The position numbers and the translations under genes are program-made. Below, one piece after another: positions 36,011 to 49,675 of a DNA stretch of 64,000 nucleotides (the first letter of the stretch is position 1; each line of letters begins with the position of its first letter). The notes beneath the pieces are model-generated. The model ran no database searches. It saw only the letters and a program-made list of their open reading frames with translations, and was not told the DNA's origin. This DNA comes from Xestospongia muta (Eukaryota; Porifera; Demospongiae; Haplosclerida; Petrosiidae), in contig OY848920.1 of the NCBI GenBank assembly GCA_963693285.1, positions 9,732,182-9,796,181 of the forward strand. The letters run 5' to 3'.

Positions 36011-36205
36011 GATAAGTTAATAGATGATAGCTTGCCTTTATTCCATATATTTCTTAGCTAAAGTGAATGCTATTTGAAGTGAAAATCAAGTGAAGATGCA
36101 CAAAACTACCGCCAGTTTATCAACGTGGTAGTTGCTATGGCAGCACAAGTTTCGCCCCTTAACCAGCCCCACCCTCTTTATGTGCATAATTATTAGTATT
36201 GCAAA
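36011..36205. promoter_or_regulatory. 195-bp bidirectional promoter of CAMSAP and BDH2
   Basis: The CAMSAP ATG (36010, minus) and the BDH2 ATG (36206, plus) are only 195 bp apart. The centre is GC-richer than its surroundings (GTTTCGCCCCTTAACCAGCC) and has no TATA box. A shared divergent promoter is inferred. Confidence 0.65.
36131..36144. promoter_or_regulatory. RFX X-box-like motif GTTGCTATGGCAGC
   Basis: It differs by one base from the palindromic X-box form GTTGCYATGGCAAC bound by RFX factors. It lies in the centre of the CAMSAP/BDH2 divergent promoter. RFX factors commonly control cilium and microtubule genes; binding here is inferred. Confidence 0.45.
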
Positions 36206-37703
<1,498 letters not shown>

Positions 37704-39009
37704 GTCACCTGACCTTTGACAATCTAGTTAATACTGATATATTAATTTGTATTTTGTGAAATGATTTGTTAATAATTATTATTAATTAACTTTAAAATAG
37801 TTAATTAAACATAATATATGTCATACATCCCCTCCATGAGCAATTACACTATCTTTTGCCTTCCACTCAACTATAAACTCCACCTACATTAGTAAAACCT
37901 CACAGAATGAAGTATGTCCTCAAGAACACTAGAATATGAAGAGTGCAAAAGAGATGGAGAAATTAGAATTAAAAAAACCCTATTCATTAACATGTAAGAC
38001 AATCAATACCAGTGACCCTGTAGTCTAGTTAATAACATATAAGTGAATATTTTTATAATAAATTATTTGTGGCTAAATAGTTTACAAGATTGAACCCCGC
38101 CCATTGACTTCACATAGTGCCTTTCTTCAAGGTTAAAATTCTCTTACCACAAAATATTTACACATATATTATATAAATATAAAGACTAAAGAAGAAAGTG
38201 GTTCTTGGTATAACTTGACTATGATGACATCATAATGAAATGACACATAGTGATATCATCATATTGATGACATCACCTAAACCCTAAACCAAACCTAACA
38301 TTATTAACTCTATGACACAGTGATGTCATCATAAGGCAAGTTGTTACATCATCAGTCAAATGACACCCCTCAAAGAAGAGAAGAGAGGGTACAATAATTA
38401 CCTTTGATCATTTCAATTTATTTACTTCATATTATAGTTTTCATCCTCTCACTTCTTATATATTGTATCCAGTTAATGGTTTATATCAAAGTTTGTTTCT
38501 CTCTTGTACCCAACAGAGTCTCCTTTATAATAGTGATATGTACATTGTTCATAAAATATAGAATATGTTGAGTTCTCAGGAATATCTATTGAACTGTAAC
38601 ATGTCAAAATAAAATCAGTTTTTTTGATTAATTGAATTGACTTCCCTGCGATCTCAGCTGCCTTCTCTGAAAGGCTGTCATGATGCTGACTGCTGTAGCA
38701 AGGCCACTAACCCACTATTGAGTTACTTAAAGCACGTTTGTCATCCTTGAAAGTAGTGTGAACTCATCAGAGGGTTAGAATGAGGCCACATCCACAAAAA
38801 TCTCATAGGTGCAAAAGAGAGAGAGTAAAAGTGCGACGTTAGAGAAGCAAGTGTCAAGCAAAACTGCTCTATTTTTATTGTCTACTAGTTTTGTTAGAGA
38901 ATATATAAATTGTTAATAAAAGAAGAGAAGATAAAGTCAAGAGTAATTTAAAGAGAAAATAAAAGTGAGTGATAAGACAGATTAAGAATAAACAAAAAAC
39001 TACTTACTA
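37704..39009. repeat. Convergent intergenic spacer with ATGATGACATCAT inverted repeats; part of the segmental duplication
   Basis: The spacer lies between the BDH2 3' end and the LRR exon of copy A. It contains ACTTGACTATGATGACATCA near 38215 and the inverse GTGATGTCATCATAAGGCAA near 38321, which look like arms of a small inverted-repeat element. The same spacer recurs at 51101-52463 and is mostly deleted after 60565. Confidence 0.65.
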
Positions 39010-42000
39010 TTACACGAACTCGAGTCTGTCTTTAATAACTTGATAACTGTCTAACTTCTTACAATACTCTTTATGTTGACTTGATAAATATAGTTCCCTA
39101 ATTGTAGTATTTTTAGTTAGTGATGTGCATATTGTCTTGATATCATCATTGTTCAGTGAAGTATTGTGGAGACGTAGTTCGGTCAGTGATGTAGTAGTTT
39201 GTATTAGATCTGCTATTGTACTGGTACTAACTGAAGTGATCTGATGATTACAACTGATGCTCAACATAGTCAATGTTTGGTTTTTAGTAAGTCCTTGACA
39301 GATATATCGGACTCCATTATCAGTGATGTTACAGTAGGGGAGACGTAGTACTTCTAGAGTTGTATTAATTGCTAACATAGTAGATAAGCGAGTCATATCT
39401 TCATCTGTAATACCAGTAACATTAAACAACCATAACAGCACAAGTGTTTTGTTATTGAAGAGACTATCACTGACTTGTTTGATACCACCAGTAAGTGAAG
39501 AGGAGTACAGCATTAGTATCTTTATTGTTTTATTAGTTTTTAGTATCTCTGATAATATCGATATACACTTGCTGTCCAATGAAGTGTCCCATATCTCAAG
39601 CCTCCACACTGTACACTTATTAAGATTGTTTATAATAACTGCAGTACTTTCAGGAGATGATGAGGAGAGACGAATGCTCCATTCTTTTCCTGTTTGTTGT
39701 TCTTTTATTAATTTACTTATAACATCTTCACTTTGTGCTACACTTGGTCTATTGAGTCTAACAATATTGTCATCATGTTTCCACTGAACGCTTCCAGTGT
39801 CTCCTATTATAAAACAGAGTTAGTATATAGTATAGTACACACATAGTAATATATACTATAACACACTACAATACATAGACAACACAGTGAAGAAGAAAGG
39901 AAGCCATTACCGTTTACTGACTATGGTTACTATGGCAATGATTTACAGGAGTTTACAGGAGGCGTGGTTTACTGTTAAATTTGAGACTTGTGTATGTTCT
40001 ACAGAGAAATTACACTCTTTACTACATAATAGTTTAAGATATTCATATATATATATATATATCAACTAGTCTGGCAAGACTAGCCCTTCTGTTTAGAGAG
40101 GAATTATATGGTAGTCTATTGAACCTGTTTCTAACAAACCACATTGTTTTTATAGTTGATTGTAGGATTTGCAAAATGAATAATTCTTTAGACATTTCCT
40201 GTTTGAATATGGTCAGTTCTCATTACATTTAAGTCAATAATAAATATAAAGGCTAGCTTATGTTTAATGGAGTCCTGGAGTCTAATATATACAAGGATTT
40301 ATATCAGGAAATTATTATAAGAGAGCAACTTGTTCTGTAATAATAATGGATGGGACTGAAGATATGTTAACATATTGTGACACTTGAAGTAACGAGATGG
40401 AACTTGATAAATTAAATTAATCAAAGAACTAGTTAAAGTACTGACTATTATCTAATAGTAGAACAAGCTACTACTATTACTACTACTAGTATTAGGGACA
40501 TTGACTTTATGCCTTGAGTTAACCATTTTCTAGTCTCAAGTATCGTAATACATACATATAATACTATGTGATATACAATGGACACTGTCTTGTGTTACTA
40601 CCTGTAGTTTCACTGATAAGTGATGTCTCTTCCTGACTGGATGGTGTTTGGGTCTTCTCAACTCCTTGATTAGGTACTGGTTTATTAGTCTTTGGTATAA
40701 ACGCTAGATTTGTAACAATGTCATATAATGAGAAGTGACTAATACCAGTTACCTTTTAAGCTCTGCATTAATGCTTCAAACTGTTTGTTTCTCTCTCTTA
40801 ATCGTAATGTCAATGATGTTACTCCTTCTTGCTGTGTTTCCAACTTTTTTTGTCTCTCTGAAGACGCTGACAATAACTCTTCCTTAATAACTAAATAATT
40901 ATTAAATATAATTATGTATTGACAAATCAGTGACACAGACTATGTTATATATATAATATAGTTTGTGTTAGACTCTGCCCTTAGTTTGTCTGACTCCACC
41001 CACTTGTGGTCAGATATACCAATGTACATACTTAGCTATAGTTAGATGACAACAAATTACTTCTGACAGGGATCAGTTGGAAATGAGTGATGGGTGGGGC
41101 TAGATTTATACACAAATTATACTGTTTGTTTGTACATGTATTGTTATGTAACTGTTACCACATCATAATATATAATAAAATGTAAAGAGATAATAATGTT
41201 ATTAGACTAGAATCCACAATCTTTCTTCTCTACATTTAGTAGTGATATAGAATATTACAAGTAACTACATGTTCCTAATACTGGAATATCAATGTTATCA
41301 TGATATCATTTTGTCTTTCCTTTCTTTATTAAGTTATTCATTTTAATCAGTTACACTTTATAATATTATTGTGTCAGTACAAATCACAATAAATCATTGA
41401 TGTAAATAGTTTTGTCTATAATGTTCCTTTTTACATACTCTAGTATTTTTAGATGCCTATTTTTAAAAATTGTAATGTTATTAGAACTAGTTAGCTATTA
41501 AAGTTCAATTGTGAGTTTGTTTCCATAATATCTAATATTCATTACTTCATTGTTATTTCTAGATCTTATCCTAAACCACTAATGTACATGTGACAACCAA
41601 TGAGCCACTATAATATAATATAACTGTCATGAGCCACTATTTCTAGCACTGTCATTATGGATGTGACTGATTATTCTATTAAGGTTCTAGTTAGCTTGAT
41701 TCCCTGTCTTATAGTTTCTGACAAACTTCAGTGTATGTCTGTGATATTAACATTAATTATAACTGAGATAATTATCTCAATTATAATATTGTTTACATTT
41801 ATTAATGATAACTGGTTACTAGTACATACCTCTTTTGTTTGACTCTTTATCTTTATCATCATTAGAATCCTTTAATACATCATATGATACTGGAGACTCT
41901 ATTCAAATTTAGATATATCATAATAACATCTTAAATATATTAATAATCATATTATTAAATATTATTCATTTTTGTGGTTTGAGTATATGAATATAATTAA

Positions 42001-45000
42001 TAGACATCAGTGATAACCAGGATGGTAATAACAGTACACTGGTGAGTAAAATCATACCAAATACTTCAAATGATCATTCTATTATTATAATAGTACTACT
42101 ACTGAGTACTAATGTTTACTACAAACCAGTAGTTATTAATGTGGTATAAGTGATCTAACCTTTTCAAGTATGTCATCACATGTGGTTTAAGTTGTCAAAA
42201 CATTGTACAATACTTTAATACTTGTTAATATCAATGTTACTTCTATCTGTACAACAACCCTATATGTTCAATGTTCAGTTAACACATCCTTCTATTAAAC
42301 ACCTATGCTCACTATTAACACACTATCTATGATCACTTGGTATCATATCATTATCATATACTCTACATATTATACTAACACTGAAGAGTATTAACTTAAT
42401 ATATACTAAATTATAATTATAATATAACCTACTTGGATGAGGTAAGGAACTCTCATCTTTATCATCAGCTGTACCCTTTAACTGATCTTTCAAATCTGAT
42501 ATAAATGAAGGCTCTATATCAGTAGTTATATCATTTCTATTACTACCTGTAGTTTCATTGATGAATGGTGTGGGTTCTTGTCGACTAGAGTTTGTAGAGG
42601 TTTCCTCTGGTTCTTGATCTTCCTTCTCTACATTTAGTAGTGATATAGAATACTACGAGTAACTACATGTTCCTAATACTGGAATATCAATATTATCATG
42701 ATATCATTTTGTCTTTCCTTTCTTTATTAAGTTATTCATTTTAATCAGTTACACTTTATAATATTATTGTGTCAGTACAAATCACAATAAATCATTGATG
42801 TAAATAGTTTTGTCTATAATGTTCCTTTTTTATATACTCTAGTATTTTTAGACTAGCTAGGACACAGTTCATGAAAAGACAAATTTGGAATCACAAAAGA
42901 AATCAAACAAATACAGTAAAGAACATGGAAGAAGACTATTATTGAATAATGATATCTGTAATATCAATGATTTTGTCTTTTATAATTGTTTTTAACTCCT
43001 CCCTATATACCACTAATTTTCTTTATCAACAGTTAAGTCTGACTCCACCCATGTACAGATGAAATATACATATAGTGACTTAGGAGGAAATGAAGGTGGA
43101 AGGCAATGGTGTACATACACTTTTAACAGTTTATTAACATTAATAAAAGGGTGTGGCTAGATTTTTGCTTTGGACCACAAAATGCTTTAAAACATTTCTA
43201 AATCAATTTTGATGTTGATCTAATACCTATTGATTGTCATTAAAAGAAAAGTTAACTATGTCAATAAGTGAAGTCCAGCCACACCTACTTCCAAAAGTTG
43301 TTGCAATGTTATTAGAACTAGTTAGCTATTAAAGTTCAATTTTGTGGGTTTGTTTCCAGAATATCTAATATTTATTACTTTAATGTTATTTCTAGATCTC
43401 ATCCTAAACCCTAAGTGGTAGTCTCATAAGCCACACCCCTATCCTGTATGATTGAATGATGGATGAGAAAGGATTGGGAAATTATTATAAGAGAGGAACT
43501 TTTTTCGTAATAATGATGGGTGGGACTGAATTATTTGTTAACATATTGTGACACTTGAAGCAACAAGATGGAACTTGGTAAACTAAATTAATCAAAGAAC
43601 TAGTTAAAGTACTGACTATTATCTAATAGTAGAACAAGCTACTACTACTACTATATATATCTACTTACATCATTTTACTCTATTGGGACAAAAGCTAATA
43701 AATTTAAACCACTAATGTACATATGACAACCAATGAACCACTACTGCAACTGTCATGATGGATGTGAGATGATTATTCTTTTAAGGTTCTAGTTAACTTG
43801 ATTGCCTGTCTTACAACTTCTCAAAACTTCAGTGTATGTCTGTGACATTAACATTAATTATAACTGAGGTGATTTTCTCAATTATAATATTGTTAACATT
43901 TATTAATGATAACTGGTTACTAGTACATACCTCTTTTGTTTGACTGTTTATCTTTATCATCATTAGGATCCTTTAATACATCATCTGATACTGGAGACTC
44001 TATTCAAATTTAGATATATCATAATAACATCTTAAATATTAATAATCATAATTATTAAATATTATTCATTTTTTGGTTTGAGTATATTAATATAATTAAT
44101 AGATATCAGTGATAACCAGGATGGTAATAACAGTACACTGGTGAGTAAAATCATACCAAATACTTCAAATGATCATTCTATTATTATAATAGTACTACTA
44201 CTGAGTACTAATGTTTACTACAAACCAGTAGTTATTAATGTGGTATAAGTGATCCAGCCTTTTCAAGTATGTCATCACATGTGGTTTAAGTTGTCAAAAC
44301 ATTGTACAATACTTTAACACTTGTTAATATCAATGTTACTTCTATCTTCTATCTGTACAACAACACTTTATGTTCAATGTTCAGTTAACATTTCCTTCTA
44401 TTGAACACCTATGCTCACTATTAACACACTATCTATGATCACTTGATATCATATCATTATCATATACTCTACATATTATACTAACACTGAAGAGTATTAA
44501 CTTAATATATACTAAGTTATAATTATAATATAACCTACTTGGATGAGGTAAGGAACTCTCATCTTTATCATCAGCTGCACCCTTTAAATGATCTTTCAAC
44601 TCTGATATAAATGAAGGTTCTATATCAGTAGTTATATCATTATTATTACTACCTGTAGTTTCACTGGTAAATGGTGTGGGTTCTTGTCGACTAGAGTTTG
44701 TAGAGGTTTCCTCTGGTTCTTGGTCTTTCTTCTCTACATTTAGTAGTGATATAGAATACTACAAGTAACTACATGTTCCTAATACTGGAATATCAATGCT
44801 ATCATCATTTTAATCAGTTACACTTTATAATATTATTGTGTCAGTACAAATCACAATAAATCATTGATGTAAATAGTTTTGTCTATAATGTTCCTTTTTA
44901 GATACTCTAGTATTTTTAGACTAGCTAGGACACAGTTTGTGAAAAGACAAATTTGGAATCACAAAAGAAATCAAGCAAATACAATAAATAACATAAAAGA

Positions 45001-48000
45001 AGACTATTATTGAATAATGATATCTGTAATATCAATGACTTTGTCTTTTATAATTGTTTTTAACTCCTCCCTATATGTCACTAACTTTCTTTATCAACAG
45101 TTAAGTCTGACTTCACCCATGTACAGATGACATACATACAGTGACTTAACTGATCTTTCAACTCTGATACAAATGAAGGTTCTATATCAGTAGTTATATT
45201 ATTATTATTACTATCTAAACTTAATTTAGCATAATTTTAAACAGACCTCCCGAGTAAACAATATAGTTTTAGCCCCTCCCACTTATAAGAGGTAATATTA
45301 CCATTGACTAGCAGTTTAATAATGACATATATAACTTACTAATGGTTTCTGATGATCTTTTAACAGTTAGTGCAATTTTGTTTTCTCCTTGTTTAACAAT
45401 AGTGACAGCATTATTATGCGGCATACCTTCAGTTGAGTAACCATTAATTTCTAATAATATATCACCATCCTATAATAATAATATTATTATAAACCACACC
45501 CTCTACTAATTATAGATATATGCCCCTTACTCTTAGTCCAGCTCTGTCTGCAGCTCCACCCTTTATTATATCTGTAACTTTTATAGTAGTCTTAGACTTT
45601 GTTCCTCCAATAATAGAAAATCTAAACTTATCATAATCTTTAGAAAACTCTATATGATGTATTTCCTCTATATTGGAATAGCCACGCCCTAGTTCAGGAT
45701 AAAGAGAAAGTTGGTTATAGGATATTATAACATGTTCATTATCTCAGTGGGTAGAACAACTCAATAAATATATTAGTATAACAATAATTTTAAATTAATA
45801 CAATTTAATTATAATATTAGTAGTCTGAGTTAGTCTGATAATGAATATGTTATCTTTATACCATATAACAGGTTTTTTCAAGGGCAGCATATTTCGGAAT
45901 TTAGGACAAATCCTACACAGTTAAACCATAGATTATTAATACTATGTAACGTAGTATTAATAATAAATCTAAACTCACTTGTGTCACATGGATCAATACA
46001 AACATGGCGTTACTAGAGTATTTCAAGAAATCTAGCTTTTTGCCTAATCCTAATGGACCCCTATCAGAACAAATGCCATCTTATAGTAACAAGTTTGTGA
46101 AATTTTCATTTGTGAATGCAAATGTTAGCTTCACTCATGAAATATACTGTCCTCGAAAAAACGCTATATTTTAACAATGTATATATATATTATACGTTAT
46201 AGTTTATAAATAATTTTAGTTGACTCCGGCCATTTGTGAGTGTAATATAAGAAATTCATCATGATGTGGTCAAAATTAAAGCTCAGCCCTATTATCATCT
46301 TCCAGTCTCAGGTATCTCAATACATATATACAATTTTTACAGTGCTATGTGATATACAATGGACACTGTCTTGTGTTACTACCTGTTGTTTCAGTGATAA
46401 GTGATGTCTCTTCTTGACTGGACTGTGTTAGGCTCTCCTGAAGTCCTTGATCAGTTACTGGTTTACTAGTCTCTGGTATGAATGCTAGATCTAGTAACAA
46501 TGTCATATAATGAAAAGTGACTAATACCAGTTACCTTTTAATCTCTGCCTTAATGCCTCAAACTGTTTGTTTCTCTCTCTTAATCGTAATATCAATGATG
46601 TTATTACTTCCTGTAGTGTCTCCAACTCTTTTTGTCTCTCTGCAGACACTGACAGTAACTCTTCTTTAATAACTAAATAATTATTTATTATAATTATGTA
46701 TTGACAAATCAGTAACACAGACTATGTTAATGATAGCTATTGTATTAATAATACCTTCCTTCCATTTTAAAAGAGATGTCAAATCTTTGATTGTTTTTTC
46801 TTTCATTTGTTTTCTTTCTACATAGAAACATTAAATTTTAAATCAGATATACCATATAATAGACAGCTATTAAATAAACAGTGATTATTGACTACATGGA
46901 CAAATACCTTCACTTTGTTGGAAAACAGATGATTTTTGTAAAGTCATCTTTTTACTGATGGTTTGTCGTAGTTCCAGTCTACTTCTTAACTCCTTCGTGT
47001 TCTCTTCTACAATAGGTCTAACCTCCTATATATCAATAAACAACACATGTAGTAACTGTTGTCTAATACTACTCATATCTTACCTTGTCTCTTTGACGTT
47101 TATCATAAATAGTGTGGTAGCCTATCGTTAACTTGATCACACCCAACTGCTTCAATGATTCAAGATTCTCCTTTGCTGTCATCAACAAAAGATCAATTAA
47201 ACTTTGTGGAGCATAGCAGGTAACAATGATGGAGTTGCCTTCATTTACTGCTCTAACTTGTACTTGCTTTGCCATACCTTTGAATGCTTTTGACAACAAT
47301 CCTCTGATGTCAATGAGAGTATATTTGTCAGCCTCCCACTCCAGAACAAACACAATAGTCTCACAGGTAAGTTGATGAGAAGATGAAGAGATTATGAAAC
47401 TTTGATTACAACATACATCAGCTTTGATCTTCTCACAAAATTTATCGACTGCTGTGTTGTAGTTTGTGATGTGTTCTTTAGCTACTGTAATGTCATATTG
47501 ATCAACAATTTCCTCCAAACAGCAGATGTTAATAATAGTACATTTATCTTGTACAAGATCCATTACATCATCAAGTGATTCAGCTGTTGCTAACTGAGGT
47601 CTCAGATCTCGGAAACATCTACGAAGGTATGTTTTAAGGTCTTGCAGTGAAGGGATGCCCTTTGCAATAAGAGGAGCAACTGTGTAAAAAAGTTTACCAA
47701 ATTTCATTTTTATTTGATCAAAATCATGTTGAAAAATGGGTTGGAGGTTAACTTCGGAGGGAAAAGTTTGATCTATAAATAAAGCAATATAACTTGCAGA
47801 TATATATGCAGTACTTACCATATTCTTTGAGTATATCTTTAGCAATAGGTACTGTTTGTTCAGATTTTAATAAGACACTAGCGAACAGTTTTAGTTTGCC
47901 AGGATCTTCATACACTGTAGTACACAGTGCTCTCAATGGACCATCTCCTAGTACACCTCCCAATCTATTAACTTCATCTAATGTCTCCTTAGATATCACT

Positions 48001-48527
48001 CTCTCTGTATATAACATCTGAACAATCTCCACAGGAAGAGTAACTGGTAAGATCTTATCAGAGTGTTTCTGTAGCATTTGACAAGCTGGAGTAGATAGCT
48101 TATCTGTTATAAAGTAAAGAGACAATGTATTATATAATGAAGATTACAAGTTCTCACTAAATTCTTTTATTTGTTCAACAGTGAAAATTTCTTCCATTGT
48201 CTTGAGAGCATCAGCTAATGTGTCCCATGTAGGACCTCCACTCTCAGTCACCTTGTCAGCTTTACTCAACCACAGAGTTAAACACTCTTGAAGACAGCTC
48301 TCTGGATCATCTCGGTACTTGGTTCTAATGCTTGACAGAGTAGGTTGTAACAGACCCAGTTGTAGACCAAGAGGAGACCAGCGATGACTTGGGAAATAGC
48401 CTTGTTTCAAAGCTTTAACAATATCTTTCAGATTACTAACATCTACAATAACAATGTAAAGAAGAGAAGCAACTTAAAGTGAATAGAATAAAGTTAACTC
48501 ACTCAGTTCACTGTGATTCACTGCCAT
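39010..48527 (-). CDS. Copy A: Death domain - CARD - unknown domain X - coiled coil - PDZ - acidic linkers - coiled coil - LRR protein, 18 exons, about 1227 aa
   Basis: Exons (minus strand order) are 48503-48527, 48158-48442 (DD), 47819-48103 (CARD), 47084-47772 (X), 46908-47025, 46755-46817, 46535-46672, 46383-46484, 45531-45742 and 45340-45469 (PDZ), 45140-45214, 44539-44733, 43931-43999, 42433-42627, 41830-41898, 40753-40890, 40602-40703 and 39010-39803 (LRR). They total 3684 nt in one open frame. The DD shows W..LGLQLGL, CL.LWL and PTW..LADAL. The CARD shows LP.EIVQMLY.ERVISKET. The PDZ shows IKGGAADRAGL and DGDILLEINGYSTEGM. Six or so RNase-inhibitor-type LRRs end the protein. DD, CARD and LRR suggest innate-immune or cell-death signalling, but no NACHT/NB-ARC ATPase is present. 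Linker and coiled-coil exons are internally duplicated. Splicing of the 45140-45214 exon and the join to the LRR exon are the least certain steps. Confidence 0.72.
41200..44900. repeat. Internal segmental duplication within copy A (linker-exon cassette)
   Basis: The stretch with exons 44539-44733 and 43931-43999 is repeated with its introns at 42433-42627 and 41830-41898. Exon lengths are identical (195 and 69 nt). Flanking text such as CTTCTCTACATTTAGTAGTG recurs at 41224, 42630 and 44730. The coiled-coil exons of 138 and 102 nt also occur twice (46535/46383 and 40753/40602). Confidence 0.85.
45340..45742 (-). other. PDZ domain exons of copy A
   Basis: Two exons (45531-45742 and 45340-45469, phase 0 between them) encode a PDZ fold: IEFSKDYDKFRFSIIGG, then IKVTDIIKGGAADRAGLR, then DGDILLEING. 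The carboxylate-binding loop (GLGF in classical PDZ) reads FRFSI here, against FGFTT in copy B and FGFIT in copy C. Peptide specificity may therefore differ. Confidence 0.75.
47084..47772 (-). other. Exon 4 of copy A: unrecognised conserved domain X (about 230 aa)
   Basis: The exon encodes a mostly helical N-terminal half (LKTYLRRCFRDLRPQL, then DKCTIINICCLEEIV, then TAVDKFCEKIK). The C-terminal half looks alpha/beta (TCETIVFVLEW, then EGNSIIVTCYAPQSLIDLLL, then GYHTIYD). I do not recognise the family. It follows CARD and precedes coiled-coil exons. The corresponding exon of copy B is 56754-57439. Confidence 0.65.
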
Positions 48528-48930
48528 AACCAAAGGCTTGTGAGTTTTTATAGTACAAGGGTGGGGGTGCATACCAGGAATATGAATATTGTATAATTAT
48601 TAAATACTGTTACTATAAATAGCATACGACATTTAGTGATATAAATAACATATTTCATTTCCTTATTTGGTAAAACAAACCAGTATTTTATATTCTATGT
48701 ACTTTGTAATAGACGCTTTCTATAAACAAGAAATGTAAAATTTTAGCCTCAACTATATTTGTTTATATTATTATATTTATTTAATTATAAATTATTTGTG
48801 TTCTATTTAATAACTTGGGTGGTCCTTGGTGTAACTTGCCTATGATGACATCATGTGACATCATAACTAAGAACCACCCAATAAGGCAATAACTTATTAA
48901 TAACTCAGGTTGTCTCAATACTGTGGAGTA
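48528..48930. promoter_or_regulatory. Short divergent 5' region of copy A
   Basis: About 400 bp lie between the copy A ATG (48527, minus) and an 89-codon ORF on plus (48931). It is AT-rich, with no clear TATA box at the expected distance. It contains the 71-bp insertion at 48817-48887. Confidence 0.4.
48817..48887. mobile_element. 71-bp inserted element with 8-bp target-site duplication AATAACTT
   Basis: AATAACTT at 48809-48816 is repeated at 48888-48895. The paralogous site in copy B (58477-58484) has one AATAACTT and no insert. The element is largely palindromic (GGGTGGTCCTTGG ... AAGAACCACCC with ATGATGACATCAT inside). An 8-bp duplication fits hAT-type transposition; classification is inferred. 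Confidence 0.7.
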
Positions 48931-49200
48931 ATGAAGACATTAACAATAAGTAATGAAAGGAGTAATGAACATAGTAAGTCAGTAGAATTACAAGGAAAAG
49001 AAATTAAAATATTAACTAGTCATTGTGTGGATACTGTAGTAGCTCATGATCTTAATATATCAAGGAAGTCAGTAGTTAAAAGACTGCCACGCCCACTTTA
49101 TTGGGTTTTTAAAAATAACTTTATGAAGTTGATGTTAAATGATGTTCGTGTTAACAAGAAAAGTATTGAGGTCATTATAGCAGCTGGTGGAACAAGATAA
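48931..49200 (+). CDS. Small uncharacterised ORF, 89 aa, divergent from copy A
   Basis: ATG at 48931 (MKTLTISNERSNEHSKSVEL), ending IIAAGGTR at 49200. No domain is recognised; the composition is basic in the middle (SRKSVVKRLPRPLYW). The duplicate at 58518-58790 carries an in-frame TAA and an indel, so at least that copy is dead. It could be a single-exon gene, an exon of a larger transcript, or a fragment of an ancestral gene caught in the duplication. Confidence 0.35.
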   Translation: MKTLTISNERSNEHSKSVELQGKEIKILTSHCVDTVVAHDLNISRKSVVKRLPRPLYWVFKNNFMKLMLNDVRVNKKSIEVIIAAGGTR

Positions 49201-49675
49201 TATACAAGTTGGACATTCTATGGAGCTATCTTTTGTGAAGGGAACTTGACTACTTAATTTTACCAACAAACAGCTACCACTGTAAGTATATAAAAGAAAG
49301 GGTTTTAGTGAAGTCCAAAATTAATGAATAATGATATTATCATCTTGTTTGATGTTTTATTTTATAGACATCTCTCAATGACTACTGTTTATCACTCCAC
49401 TATCTTTTGTAATGTTATGGAACAAAAAATGATTACAATATGAGAAAAGATTACTAGTTAAACATGAGGTCCTCTCTCAAAGACAGCCCAATACAATAAT
49501 GGTAAGTACTTTATCATATAGACTTAATATTGTCATAATAACTGTATAGCTTTATGATATGTACTTGGAATTATGTAGGAAGGTAATTTTTAATGTAATA
49601 TATTATCTCATTGTAGTCACCATAAGATAACTAACAGATATAGGAGATGTGATATATAGCAATATTACTATATAC

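Noticed and set aside
38278..38305. CCCTAAACC-like telomere repeat near 38280
   Set aside because: Only one or two partial units, and repeated within the segmental duplicate at 51730. Not an interstitial telomere array.
39804..40601. X-box-like GTTACTATGGCAAT in the last intron of copy A (repeated in B and C) as an internal promoter for a separate LRR gene
   Set aside because: No in-frame ATG with good context lies at the start of the LRR exon, and the exon joins upstream exons in phase 1. Possible, but not supported enough to list.
45140..45214. Reading the truncated linker exon through to its stop, so that copy A ends at the PDZ
   Set aside because: A consensus donor GTATGTATG at the 45140 boundary gives a phase-1 exon of 75 nt that keeps the frame open. 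An early-terminating isoform cannot be excluded.
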